A stretch of DNA of 64,000 nucleotides, taken from positions 180,333 to 244,332 of the forward strand of contig NZ_SSMX01000003.1 of NCBI RefSeq assembly GCF_004799515.1, read 5' to 3'. How positions within the stretch are numbered: position 1 is the stretch's first letter; each line of letters begins with the position of its first letter. The position numbers and the translations under genes are program-made. Below the pieces are notes generated by a model. It had not been told where the DNA came from. It did no database searches and saw only the letters and a program-made list of their open reading frames with translations. Of this stretch, positions 36,283-45,481 are shown one piece after another. The DNA comes from Phenylobacterium sp. (GTDB taxonomy: Bacteria; Pseudomonadota; Alphaproteobacteria; Caulobacterales; Caulobacteraceae).

Positions 36283-36947
36283 CCCGCGTCGCCCCATTGG
36301 CGGTGCAGGGACGAAGCGATGTAGTTCAGCCGGGTTCGGCCCTCCCAGCTCAGCCGGTCGTGCTCCAGGGCCATGACCTCGTTCAGTTCGAAGAGCAGCT
36401 CGCGGCTGACCCGGTCGACGATCTCGCTCTCGACAAAGGTGATGCCGCAGAGCCGCTCGCCGCGGGTGACGGGCTTCACCTCATGGATGGTGGTCGAGGG
36501 ATAGATCACCGCCCCGCCGGGCGGCAGCTTGAAAGCCACCTCGCGGCTGCCGAGGCGCACGCAGAGCTCCCCGCCGTCGTAGGCGTCCGGGTCGTTGAGG
36601 AAGACGGTGCAGCTCAGGTCGGAGCGCAGCGGCCTGGGCTCGAAGGGCAGGAAGGCGCTGTCGGCGTGGGCGCCGTAGTGCATGCCCGGCAGGTACTTGG
36701 TCAGCACCGGCGGGGCGATCCGCTTGGGGAAGGCGTAGGCGACGAAGGCCTCGCTGCGCCCCAGCGCCCGGCCGAGGATCTCCGAGGACTTGCGCTGATT
36801 GGGGTCCTGCAGGTCGGCGTGCAGATTGTTCTTCACGGTGGAATTGGGATTGGTCACCCGGCCGTCCACGAAGTTGAGCACCCGGCCGAAGTCGCGGAGC
36901 TGTTCGATTTCCGCGTGGGTCAGGAGGTCGGGAATCTCGTGGAACAT
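36279..36947 (-). CDS. PKHD-type Fe(II)/2-oxoglutarate dioxygenase (PiuC-like)
   Basis: 222-residue dioxygenase. The facial triad is H94 and D96 in 'YGAHADSAF' and H155 in 'TTIHEVKPV', with R165 two turns later as the 2-oxoglutarate anchor. These spacing features and the overall length match the PKHD/PiuC family, which sits beside TonB-dependent receptors in many proteobacteria. The neighbouring divergent receptor at 37295 fits that rule. Its hydroxylation target is unknown. The stop overlaps the convergent FkbH-like gene by four bases. Confidence 0.9.
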   Translation of the reverse strand: MFHEIPDLLTHAEIEQLRDFGRVLNFVDGRVTNPNSTVKNNLHADLQDPNQRKSSEILGRALGRSEAFVAYAFPKRIAPPVLTKYLPGMHYGAHADSAFLPFEPRPLRSDLSCTVFLNDPDAYDGGELCVRLGSREVAFKLPPGGAVIYPSTTIHEVKPVTRGERLCGITFVESEIVDRVSRELLFELNEVMALEHDRLSWEGRTRLNYIASSLHRQWGDAG

Positions 36948-37294
36948 AGCTGACGCGCTTAACCCATTGTCCGCGGCAAGGGTAGAGCGGTTTGCTGTCC
37001 CGAGGGGCGAGCTGGACGGCCCGAGGGCGCCGTTGGGTCAGCCTGCCGGGTGAGCGCTGTCGGGGCGCCGCCCAAGGTAGGGGCAAAACATGCCCCGTGC
37101 GGCAGGTTCCCGCCCAATCTGTGACCAGAATGCGACACGTAAGGTTCCACAGCGTAACCGCAAGCTAATGGTCGTTGACCACCGGTTGGATACGTCCGTA
37201 ACTCCGTCGTAACCGGACTCGACTGGGCTTCCGGGACAGCTTTGTTTGGGGGTAGGCCGGCCCTTCTGGGGGCGGTCGCTGGAGGGGATAAACC
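36948..37294. promoter_or_regulatory. 347-base divergent promoter region with operator-like palindrome
   Basis: No gene seen. It contains a perfect palindrome TGGTC-GTT-GACCA at 37169-37181, and CGTAACC/CGTAACT repeated three times between 37150 and 37220. A good ribosome binding site GGAGGGG at 37281-37287 serves the receptor. The spacing of the repeats suggests binding sites for a regulator of the dioxygenase and receptor, but no regulator is encoded next door. Confidence 0.4.
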
Positions 37295-40288
37295 TTGAAA
37301 ATTCACACCATGCGGGAGCGCCTGTTGGCCTCCTCGATGATCTGCGGCGCGGCCTTCCTGGGCTTGTCCGCGACGCAGGTCTACGCGGCCGCGGCCGACA
37401 CGACCAGCGCCGACGTCGCCGAGGTCGTGGTGACCGGGACGCGCATCCCGTCGCCGAACCTGACCTCGATCGCGCCGGTGACCACGGTCGGCAGCGCCGA
37501 CATCAAGGCCCAGGGCGTGACCCGGATCGAGGACATCACCAACAGCCTGCCGCAGGTGTTCGCCGGCCAGGGCTCCTCGATCACCAACGGTTCGAACGGC
37601 ACGGCCACAGTCAACCTGCGCGACCTCGGCACCTCGCGCACCCTGGTGCTGATCGACAACCGTCGCGTCATGCCGGGCGATAAGAGCAACCCCGCCGTCG
37701 ACCTGAACTTCATCCCCGCCGCCCTGGTGGAGCGGGTGGACGTGCTGACCGGCGGCGCCTCGGCGACCTACGGCGCCGACGCCGTGGCCGGCGTGGTCAA
37801 CTTCGTGATGCTGCACAACTTCGAAGGCGTGCGCATCGACGCGGAATACAACGGCTACCAGCACGACAACGGCAATTCGGTCGGCCAAGCGGCCCTGACC
37901 GCCGGCGCCAAGACCGCGATCATCCCCTCGCAGTTCGCGATCCCGGGCAATGTGTTCGACGGCGAAGGTTCGCAAGTCAGCCTGGTGCTGGGTTCGAACG
38001 CCCCGGACGGCAAGGGCAACATCACCGCCTACGCCACCTATCGCCAGAACAACCCGATCCTGGAATCGGAACGCGACTTCTCGGCCTGTACGCTGGCCTC
38101 CACCGTCGCGGGCGGCTTCGCCTGTTCGGGGTCCGGCACGGCCTTCCCGGCCCGCGTCGGCAACTTCCTGGTCGACCCGACCACCTTCAACACCTTCCGC
38201 CCGCGCGTCGCGACGGACGTGTTCAACTTCGGCCCCGCCAACTTCTTCCTGCGTCCGGACGAACGCTACAACCTGGGCGCCTTCGCCCACTATGAGATCG
38301 CGCCCTGGGCCGACGTCTACATGGACACCATGTTCATGGACGACCGCTCGACCGCCCAGATCGCCTCGGGCGGCATCTTCGCCGGCACCTTCAACATCAA
38401 CTGCGCCAACCCGCTGCTGAGCACCCAGGAAGCGGCCCTGCTGAACGCCACGGCGGCCACGGGCGGCGGCACCTGCGCCACCAACCCGGGCGGCACCTTC
38501 TCCGGCATCGTCGCCCGCCGCCTGCTGCCCAACGAGCAGACCGGCCGTCTCTCCGACTTCCGGCACACCGACTACCGGATCGTGGTCGGCATGAAGGGCG
38601 ATCTCGGCAAGAACTGGAATTACGACGGCTACATGCAGTACGGCGCCGTCGAGGTGAACAACCAGCAGTCGGGCAACTTCGACACCACCCGCATCAACCA
38701 GGCCCTAAACGTCGTCAACACGCCGTCGGGCCCGGCCTGCGCGGCGGGCGCCGACCCGGGCTGCGTGCCGCTGAACATCTTCACCAGCCAGTTCATCTCG
38801 CCTGCGGCGATCAAGTTCCTGTCGATCAACAGCTTCAACAGCGGCAACACCAACGAGCGCGTGGTCAGCCTGGCCTTCACCGGCAAGCTGGCCGACTACG
38901 GGATCAAGAGCCCCTACGCCTCTGACGGCGTGGGCGTCGCGTTCGGCGCCGAATACCGCCGCGAGCACCTGGACTCCATCGCCGACTTCCTGTCGAACAA
39001 CGGCCTGGTGAACGGCAACGGCGGCGCGAGCCCGCCGGTCAACGGCGGCTTCGACGTCTACGAACTGTTCGGCGAGGCCCGCGTGCCGCTGATCAGCGAC
39101 AAGCCCTTCGCCAAGGACGTCACGCTGGAGCTCGGATACCGCTTCTCCGACTACTCCTCGGTCGGCGACACCAACACCTACAAGGTGTCGGGCGAGTGGG
39201 AAGTGGTCGACGGCCTGCGCTTCCGCGCGGGCTACAACCGCGCCGTCCGCGCGCCGAACGTCATCGAACTGTTCGCGCCGCAGAACGTGGTGCTCGATGG
39301 TAACCAAGACCCCTGCGCCGGCCTGACCGCCGCCAACCCGCTGGTCGCCAAGTGCGCCTCGGTCTTCCACCTGACCACGGCGCAGGTCCTGGCCATCGAG
39401 CCCAACCCGGCCAACCAGTACAACGGCGAGACGGGCGGCAACCCGAACCTGAAGCCGGAAATCAGCGACACCTACACCGCCGGTGTGGTGTTGCGTCCGA
39501 CCTGGGCTCCGGGCCTGAACGTCTCGGTCGACTACTTCAACATCAAGGTCGACCAGTTCATCGGCGGCTTCGGCGCCAACCTGATCCTCAACCAGTGCGT
39601 CAACACCGCCAACCCGACCTTCTGCAACCTGGTGCACCGCGACGCCAACGGCTCGCTGTTCCTGAGCAACCAGGGCTTCGTGACGGACACCACGCTCAAC
39701 ACCGGCTCGCTGAAGACCACCGGCGTCGACTTCAGCGTCGACTACCGCACCGATCTGTCGACGCTGGGGCTGGGCGACAACGGCTCGGTCTCGGCCAGCC
39801 TGGTCGGCACCTGGCTGGACAGCCTGATCACCCAGCCCCTGCCGGGTGGCGCGAGCTACGACTGTAAGGGCCTCTACGGCCTGACCTGCGGCGTCCCGGC
39901 TCCGGAATGGCGCCACAAGGCGCGCATCACCTGGAACACGCCGTACTCCTACGGCGACTGGTTCAAGAGCCTGAGCTTCTCGGCCCAGTGGCGCTACTTC
40001 GCCAAGGTCACGCTGGACGCCTACGACTCCAACCCGCAGTTGCTGAACGTCGGCGACCAGCTGCCCAACGAACGCAGCCTCGCGGCTCAGAACTACCTGG
40101 ACCTGACGATGAACTTCACGGTCCACAACAACCTGAACTTCCGGGTGGGCGTGAACAACGTGCTGGACTCTGACCCGCCGCTGACCGGGACCAACTGCCC
40201 GGGCACCTTCTGTAACGGGAACACCTTCCCGCAGGTCTATGACGCGCTCGGCCGCTACATGTTCGTGGGCGTGAGCGCCGACTTCTAA
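37295..40288 (+). CDS. Large TonB-dependent outer membrane receptor
   Basis: 997 residues. Signal peptide 'LLASSMICGAAFLGLSATQVYA'; TonB-box-like 'VAEVVVTGTRIPSPN'; plug domain with 'SADIKAQGVTRIEDITNSLPQ', 'NLRDLGTSRTLVLIDNRR' and 'VERVDVLTGGASATYGADAVAGVVNFV'. A barrel of about 800 residues ends in phenylalanine ('MFVGVSADF'). This matches the large receptors, abundant in Caulobacterales, proposed to import carbohydrates or other large nutrients. Translation starts at TTG, seven bases after a GGAGGGG site; the next ATG (37310) lacks such a site. Codons are strongly biased to C-ending forms, suggesting high expression. An intrinsic terminator follows. The ligand is unknown. Confidence 0.92.
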   Translation: MKIHTMRERLLASSMICGAAFLGLSATQVYAAAADTTSADVAEVVVTGTRIPSPNLTSIAPVTTVGSADIKAQGVTRIEDITNSLPQVFAGQGSSITNGSNGTATVNLRDLGTSRTLVLIDNRRVMPGDKSNPAVDLNFIPAALVERVDVLTGGASATYGADAVAGVVNFVMLHNFEGVRIDAEYNGYQHDNGNSVGQAALTAGAKTAIIPSQFAIPGNVFDGEGSQVSLVLGSNAPDGKGNITAYATYRQNNPILESERDFSACTLASTVAGGFACSGSGTAFPARVGNFLVDPTTFNTFRPRVATDVFNFGPANFFLRPDERYNLGAFAHYEIAPWADVYMDTMFMDDRSTAQIASGGIFAGTFNINCANPLLSTQEAALLNATAATGGGTCATNPGGTFSGIVARRLLPNEQTGRLSDFRHTDYRIVVGMKGDLGKNWNYDGYMQYGAVEVNNQQSGNFDTTRINQALNVVNTPSGPACAAGADPGCVPLNIFTSQFISPAAIKFLSINSFNSGNTNERVVSLAFTGKLADYGIKSPYASDGVGVAFGAEYRREHLDSIADFLSNNGLVNGNGGASPPVNGGFDVYELFGEARVPLISDKPFAKDVTLELGYRFSDYSSVGDTNTYKVSGEWEVVDGLRFRAGYNRAVRAPNVIELFAPQNVVLDGNQDPCAGLTAANPLVAKCASVFHLTTAQVLAIEPNPANQYNGETGGNPNLKPEISDTYTAGVVLRPTWAPGLNVSVDYFNIKVDQFIGGFGANLILNQCVNTANPTFCNLVHRDANGSLFLSNQGFVTDTTLNTGSLKTTGVDFSVDYRTDLSTLGLGDNGSVSASLVGTWLDSLITQPLPGGASYDCKGLYGLTCGVPAPEWRHKARITWNTPYSYGDWFKSLSFSAQWRYFAKVTLDAYDSNPQLLNVGDQLPNERSLAAQNYLDLTMNFTVHNNLNFRVGVNNVLDSDPPLTGTNCPGTFCNGNTFPQVYDALGRYMFVGVSADF

Positions 40289-40314
40289 GACGAAGTCCGG
40301 AGTTCCAAGGATGA

Positions 40315-40342
40315 GGGCGGCGGAGCGATCCGCCGCCCTTTT
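40315..40342 (+). terminator. Rho-independent terminator of the large receptor gene
   Basis: Perfect ten-base stem GGGCGGCGGA-GCGA-TCCGCCGCCC followed by TTTT, starting 27 bases after the receptor stop codon. Confidence 0.9.
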
Positions 40343-40440
40343 CCGTGGCCGCGCCCCTTCCGCTTTCCTGCGGCGCCCGCCCCCGCTAGGGTCGCGCCTG
40401 GCCGGTCATCCGGGCTGCGGCGAGCAGGATATCAAGGCGG

Positions 40441-41190
40441 ATGGAATTCAAGTCGGGCCCGATCAAGTTCCAGGTGGGCGCCAGGCCACGCGACGCGGCG
40501 GCCGACCGCGCGCAGCTGCAGGCCATCCAGGCCAAGCTCACCGCCGACGACCTGGAAGGGGCCGTGGCCCTGGCCGAGACGGCGCTGGCCGGCGGCCTCG
40601 AACACCCGATGACCTTCAACCTGGCGGCCGGCAAGCTGGAGGCCGAGGACCGCTACGAAGAGGCCGTGGCCCTGCTGCAGCGCGGCCACCGCGCCTGGCC
40701 GCAGGACCTGGGCCTGCGCCAGGCCCTGGCGCTCAGCCTGGTGCGGCTGCAGCGCTTCGAGCTGGCCATGCCGCACTTCGACGCCCTGATCGCCGCCCAG
40801 CCGGACTTCGCCCCGGCCCACGCCGCCCGTGGCGCGGTGCTGGAGGCGTTGAACTACCACGAGGCGGCCGAGGCGGCCTTTCGCCGCGCCCACGAGCTGC
40901 AGCCGCAGAACCTGCTGGCCATCTCCGGCTTGGCCTCGGCGGCGATCCGCGGCGGCCGCTATGACGAGGCGCGCGACTACGCCGGCCAGGTGCTGGCGGC
41001 CGAGCCGGGCTATCCGGAGGCAACGATCGTGCTGGCCCGCGCCGACCTGGCGGAGGGCCTCTATGACGCCGGCGAAGCGCGGCTCGCCGCCCTGATCGCC
41101 GATCCGCGGACCGCCGAGACCCAGCGCGACTTCGCGCGCAACCTGCTGGGCGACTTCGCCCAGGAACGCGCCCGCAAGTTCGACGCCTGA
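40441..41190 (+). CDS. Tetratricopeptide repeat protein
   Basis: 249-residue soluble protein with about five TPR helix pairs. The clearest units are at 48-80 ('EGAVALAETALAGGLEHPM'), 71-104 ('RYEEAVALLQRGHRAWPQD'), 105-138 ('RFELAMPHFDALIAAQPDF') and 139-172 ('HEAAEAAFRRAHELQPQN'), then 'RYDEARDYAGQVLAAEPGY'. It has no signal peptide and no enzyme domain, so it is probably a scaffold or binding protein. It lies alone between a terminator and the next gene. Partner unknown. Confidence 0.83.
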   Translation: MEFKSGPIKFQVGARPRDAAADRAQLQAIQAKLTADDLEGAVALAETALAGGLEHPMTFNLAAGKLEAEDRYEEAVALLQRGHRAWPQDLGLRQALALSLVRLQRFELAMPHFDALIAAQPDFAPAHAARGAVLEALNYHEAAEAAFRRAHELQPQNLLAISGLASAAIRGGRYDEARDYAGQVLAAEPGYPEATIVLARADLAEGLYDAGEARLAALIADPRTAETQRDFARNLLGDFAQERARKFDA

Positions 41191-41329
41191 TCCGCCCGGC
41201 GGCGGCTTTGTCCGCCGGCGGACATTCGTCGCGCCTTTCACCCCCTTCGTCGCGGACCCTTCCGCTGGACCGCGCGGGCGGGCAAGCTGCCGGGAGGAGG
41301 ACATTTCTTTGTCCCGGGGAGAATGGGCG

Positions 41330-42373
41330 ATGTCAGGGGAAGGCTGGTCCCGCCGCGGACTGGCGGCCGCGCTCACGCCCGTCTTGCTGAGCGCCTGCGT
41401 CACCGCGCCCGCCCGGCGGCTGATCTCCATCAATCTCACCGACACCGGCCCCGTGGAGCCGCCGGCGACGCCGCCGGACACCGGCGCCCAGCTGGAGACC
41501 GCCTTCGACCAGGCGCGGCGGATGACGGTGCCGGTCTATGTCGACGGCAAGGGCCCGTTCGCCTTCGTGGTCGACACCGGCGCCAACCGCACGGTGATCT
41601 CCATCGAGGCCGCGGCCGCCTGTGGCCTGCCCCCGGCCGGCCAGGTGGTGGTGCACGGCATCGCCGGCGCCGAGCCGGCGGACCAGGCCAAGGTGGGACG
41701 GCTGAACGTGGGGTCGGTGATCTCGCGCAATCTGGAGCTGCCGGTGCTGTCGCGCGGACGGCTGGGGGCCGACGGCCTGCTGGGCGTCGACATCATGCGC
41801 GGCCGGCGGATGTCGCTGGAGTTCGACCTCAACCGCTTCGAGATTTCCAACTCCGGCCAGGGGGTCGAGGTCGGCCAGGGGACCAATTCGCGGATACCCG
41901 CCTACAACGCGCCGATCCAGGTGAACGCCGCCTACCGCGAAGGCCAGTTGGTGATCCTCGACGCCCAGGTCGGCGAGGTGCGGGTCGCCGCCTTCATCGA
42001 TTCCGGCGCCCAGGTGACGGTGGGCAACCACGCCCTGCGCGACGCGGTGGTGCACACCCATCCGGACTTCGGCCCGCGGCTCGCGCCGGTGCCGCTGATC
42101 AGCGCCACGGGCCAGACGGCGCGCGGCGAGTTCGCGCCCCTGCCGACGCTCAGGCTCGGCGGCATGCAGATCAACGAGGTGATCGGGGTCTTCGCCGAGC
42201 TGCACATCTTCGACCTGTGGAAGCTCTCCGACCGGCCGGCGATCCTGATCGGGGTGGACGTGCTGCGTCACTTCCAGGACGTGACCCTCGACTTCGGCCG
42301 CCACGTGGTGGTGTTCACGCCCTCACCGCCGGGCGACCGGCGGGTGCGCCACGAGGCCCAGCAGGGGCGTTAG
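41330..42373 (+). CDS. Retropepsin-like aspartic protease lipoprotein
   Basis: 347 residues. Lipobox 'VLLSAC' gives a lipidated Cys at about 23. Two retropepsin-like aspartyl elements are present in one chain: 'FVVDTGANRTVIS' (D82) and 'FIDSGAQVTVGN' (D224), with hydrophobic-hydrophobic-Gly segments after each ('GLLGVDIM', 'ILIGVDVL'). This is the layout of a single-chain, two-lobe pepsin-type or duplicated retropepsin protein, envelope-anchored. The ATG at 41330 starts a compact lipoprotein signal; an in-frame TTG at 41309 has an equally good ribosome binding site and would add seven residues. Substrate unknown. Confidence 0.78.
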   Translation: MSGEGWSRRGLAAALTPVLLSACVTAPARRLISINLTDTGPVEPPATPPDTGAQLETAFDQARRMTVPVYVDGKGPFAFVVDTGANRTVISIEAAAACGLPPAGQVVVHGIAGAEPADQAKVGRLNVGSVISRNLELPVLSRGRLGADGLLGVDIMRGRRMSLEFDLNRFEISNSGQGVEVGQGTNSRIPAYNAPIQVNAAYREGQLVILDAQVGEVRVAAFIDSGAQVTVGNHALRDAVVHTHPDFGPRLAPVPLISATGQTARGEFAPLPTLRLGGMQINEVIGVFAELHIFDLWKLSDRPAILIGVDVLRHFQDVTLDFGRHVVVFTPSPPGDRRVRHEAQQGR

Positions 42374-42429
42374 GGCATGTACTCAGCGAAACTGGCCCGA
42401 ACGCCCGGCGATCCGCGGCCCGCTCTGGA

Positions 42430-43461
42430 CTAATCTCCCGATCCGCCGCGGGGTGCGGCCCTTCGCAGGGCCTCATCGAGCGCCCGGTCTGCGGGCACGA
42501 CGACGTCCGGCGCGACGCCGCGGCCCTCGTAGTCGTCTCCGGTCGCCGCATCGAGCACGCGGCCCCAGGGGATGAAGGCTTCGAGGCCTTGTCCTATCGG
42601 TACAAAGAACCCGAAGTGGCCGGCGCCCGCCGTCCGTTCGCCGATGATGAGGCCGCGATGCGTGCGCTTCAGGGTCTGCGCCATCTGCTCCGCCGCGGAG
42701 GCGGTCTTCGCCGAGGTCAGATAAAAGACCTTCGCGCGAAACAGGCGATGCTCGCTGGCGTCCGGCGTCACCGTGAATCGGCTGCGCGAAACGCCCGCCG
42801 GTCCTGGCGCCTTAGTGATCACCGGCGGCTGCTCATACGGATCGTCGGTCGTGTCATCCTCGACGCCGGTCCGTTCGTCAAAGTAGGTCAGCACCCGCGG
42901 CTTGGCGAACAGGTATTTGAAGATGGCGTTCGGCACGCCTTCGCCGCCGCCGTGATTTTGGCGGGCGTCGATGATCACGACGCGGGCGGAGGCGTGCTCG
43001 CGCATGAAGCGTTCCACGGCGGAGACCACCTGCGGATCGTCCGGCATGAGTGAGAAGGCGATGTACGCCACGCCCGGCGCGAGCCACTTCGCGTCGGTGA
43101 CCGGCGGCGGCGCCGAGGCGGAGGCTCGGGTGGCGCTGGACGGCGCGGCATCCACGACCCTGACGCGCAGATGGCCATCCTTCCGTATCGCCTGGAGGTC
43201 GGCCGTAAGCTGCGCGGCGATCTGCTGCGCGTCGGCGGTGTGATCGTAGTCGCCGGCGGCGAGCCGCCGTCGCAGCGTTTCGGCGTATTGCCGGCCCACC
43301 TCCGGAAACAGGTAGTTGGCCAGGAGCTTGTCTGCCAGCGTCTCGATCGCGGGCGCAAAGGGCGCTGCGAGTGCGGTCGGCGGCGCGGCCGACGCGCGCG
43401 AGACCAGAGCGAGGCTCATCGCCGCCGCGCAGGCGGCCGTCGCTCGAATGTCCCAGCCCAT
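42430..43461 (-). CDS. Exported S41-family peptidase
   Basis: 343 residues with a signal peptide ('AAAMSLALVSRASA') and an S41 (C-terminal-processing-like) peptidase domain. The conserved N-terminal helical part ('LADKLLANYLFPEVGRQYAETLRR') precedes the core. 'VVIIDARQNHGGG' (about 160-173) is a family signature, and the nucleophile Ser lies in 'LTSAKTASAAEQMA' (about 255). There is no PDZ domain. The ATG at 43461 follows GAGGTGGG; an in-frame GTG four codons upstream is less likely. Probably periplasmic. Target unknown. Confidence 0.85.
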   Translation of the reverse strand: MGWDIRATAACAAAMSLALVSRASAAPPTALAAPFAPAIETLADKLLANYLFPEVGRQYAETLRRRLAAGDYDHTADAQQIAAQLTADLQAIRKDGHLRVRVVDAAPSSATRASASAPPPVTDAKWLAPGVAYIAFSLMPDDPQVVSAVERFMREHASARVVIIDARQNHGGGEGVPNAIFKYLFAKPRVLTYFDERTGVEDDTTDDPYEQPPVITKAPGPAGVSRSRFTVTPDASEHRLFRAKVFYLTSAKTASAAEQMAQTLKRTHRGLIIGERTAGAGHFGFFVPIGQGLEAFIPWGRVLDAATGDDYEGRGVAPDVVVPADRALDEALRRAAPRGGSGD

Positions 43462-43619
43462 GGGCAAACCCACCTCGCAGCTGTTGAACCGTGGGCTACG
43501 ATGCGAGATCGGCGCAAATTAACTCTTGGTAAGCGGTCCCGGCGCGGGTGGCGGGCCGGAACGGCTCCGTGCGCGCCGCCTGCGCCGGGATAGCGCCACG
43601 AGGAGACGACCCGTCGTCC

Positions 43620-45395
43620 CTAGTGGACCCGCGTCGGCGCCAGCACCGTCGCGCCTTCGGTGCGGGCGCGGGCCTGGGCGAGTTCGTCGAGGATGCCCTG
43701 GGCGCGAGGGTCGCCGAACACCCAGGCGGCGGCGGCGAGCGTGCGGGCGGATGTCGCCGAGACGCCCAGCATCTTCTGCACCGCCTCGAAGGGCGAGTTC
43801 GACGGCGACATGCGCTTCAGCCGCGCCTCGCCGGTGATCCCGGCCAGCGCCTTGGCCTTGGCGACGGCGTCGTAGAAGCCGCCGATCTGGTCGACGAGGC
43901 CCAGCTCCTTGGCCTGGACGCCGGTCCAGACGTGGCCCTTGGCGATCTCGCGCACCCGCTCCACGGGCAGTTTGCGGCCCTCGGCCACCCGGGCGATGAA
44001 GTTGTCGTAGATGCGGTCCATCCAGTGGCTGAAGGCGGCGCGCTCGGCGGGACTGAACTCGCGGCCCATGCCGAAGGCGCCGGCGTAGGATGAGCCGACG
44101 CCCAGCTGGCGCACGTCGACGCCGAACTTCGCCAGCGCCGGGCCCAGCGCGAACTTGCCGCCGAAGACGCCGATGGAGCCCGTCAGCGTCGAGGGCTCGG
44201 CGACGATGGCCGAGGCCTCCGACGAGACCCAGTAGCCGCCCGAAGCGCCGTAGGTCCCCATGGAGACCACCACCGGCTTGCCCGCGGCCTTGGCCGCGCG
44301 GATGGCGGCCAGGATCTCCTCGGAGGCGGTGTCGGAGCCGCCCGGCGAGTTGAGGCGGAAGACGATGGCCTTCACGTCCTTGGCCTTGATGGCGTCGTAG
44401 AAGGCCTGGGCCAGGTCGTCGGCGTAGATGCTGGAGCCGCGGGAGAACGGGTTGCCGCCCTGGTCCTTGCCGTCGACGATGTCGCCCTCGGCCTCGATCA
44501 CCGCCACGGCGGGACCCAGGCCCCGCTCGCGCGGCTGGCGGCCGTGGGCGTAGTCCTCGAAATCGACCAGCTGGGCGCCGTCGCCGGCCTGCCGGATCAG
44601 GGCGGCCTGGGCCTCGTGCACCTGGCCCACGCGATCGATCAGATGCTTGTCCAGGGCCTCGTCGGCCAGGTAGGGGCCGGCTTCGAGGGTGGTCTTCAGG
44701 ACCGCCGGATCGAGCTTGCGGTCGGCGGCGATGGCGGCCAGGTCGGTGTCGTAAACCGAGCCGATCCAGGACAGCTCCGCCGAGCGGTGGGCGGGCGTGT
44801 AGTCGTCGAACAGGTAGCCGTTGACGGCGTTCTTGTACTCGTAGCGCTGCTCGTAGTCGGGCTTGATCTCGTACTTGTCGAAGAAGCGCTTGAAGAACAG
44901 GTCTTCGTTGGAAATCCCGGTGACCTGGAACGAGGCGCCGGGCTGCATCCAGAGCTCATCGGCCGAGGCGCCCAGCATGTAGGTCGCGGTCACGATGCCG
45001 GACGGGTAGAGCCCCTGGCTGTGGGCGATCACCGGCTTGCCGGAGGTGCGGAAGTGCTTGACGCCCAGGCGGATCTCGTCGGCCAGGCCCGGCTCGACCC
45101 CGCCCTCGGGCAGGCGGATCAGGACGCCCCGGACGCGGTCGTCCTTCTCAGCGCGGCGCAGGCCTTCCAGGATCGACATGGCCGAGTGGCCGCGCCGGGC
45201 GAAGCCGGCGAGCGCGCTCTGCGGCGACTGGTCGGTGAGCGGGTCGCGCAGGTCGAGCTCCAGCACCGTCTTCGATGGGGTGGGCGCGGGGCCGGCCGCG
45301 GCGGCGGCCATGGAGATCAGCACGAAGGGCACGCCGATCATGAAGATCAGCAGGCCGGCGAAGACGCCCGCCGCGGTGATCAGGAACTGCTTCAT
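43620..45395 (-). CDS. sppA: Signal peptide peptidase SppA (long, 67 kDa type)
   Basis: 591-residue inner membrane protease that degrades cleaved signal peptides. One N-terminal transmembrane helix ('VFAGLLIFMIGVPFVLISMAA') anchors two tandem S49 domains. The catalytic lysine lies in the first domain (K188 in 'YEYKNAVNGY') and the nucleophile Ser385 in the second ('GTYGASGGYWVSSE'). The position pair matches the E. coli Ser-Lys dyad arrangement across the two domains. Single gene, separated from neighbours by gaps of 86 bases upstream and 158 bases downstream. Confidence 0.93.
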   Translation of the reverse strand: MKQFLITAAGVFAGLLIFMIGVPFVLISMAAAAAGPAPTPSKTVLELDLRDPLTDQSPQSALAGFARRGHSAMSILEGLRRAEKDDRVRGVLIRLPEGGVEPGLADEIRLGVKHFRTSGKPVIAHSQGLYPSGIVTATYMLGASADELWMQPGASFQVTGISNEDLFFKRFFDKYEIKPDYEQRYEYKNAVNGYLFDDYTPAHRSAELSWIGSVYDTDLAAIAADRKLDPAVLKTTLEAGPYLADEALDKHLIDRVGQVHEAQAALIRQAGDGAQLVDFEDYAHGRQPRERGLGPAVAVIEAEGDIVDGKDQGGNPFSRGSSIYADDLAQAFYDAIKAKDVKAIVFRLNSPGGSDTASEEILAAIRAAKAAGKPVVVSMGTYGASGGYWVSSEASAIVAEPSTLTGSIGVFGGKFALGPALAKFGVDVRQLGVGSSYAGAFGMGREFSPAERAAFSHWMDRIYDNFIARVAEGRKLPVERVREIAKGHVWTGVQAKELGLVDQIGGFYDAVAKAKALAGITGEARLKRMSPSNSPFEAVQKMLGVSATSARTLAAAAWVFGDPRAQGILDELAQARARTEGATVLAPTRVH

Positions 45396-45481
45396 CCGTG
45401 ACTCGTGCGCCCCCTGGGAACTGGCGAAGTCTTAGGTCGAGCGCGCGCCGCCCGCACGCGAATTCGCCTGGATGCGCGTCC

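Noticed and set aside
37246..37683. Open frame just before and inside the TonB receptor
   Set aside because: It is out of frame with a clear receptor signal peptide and plug domain.
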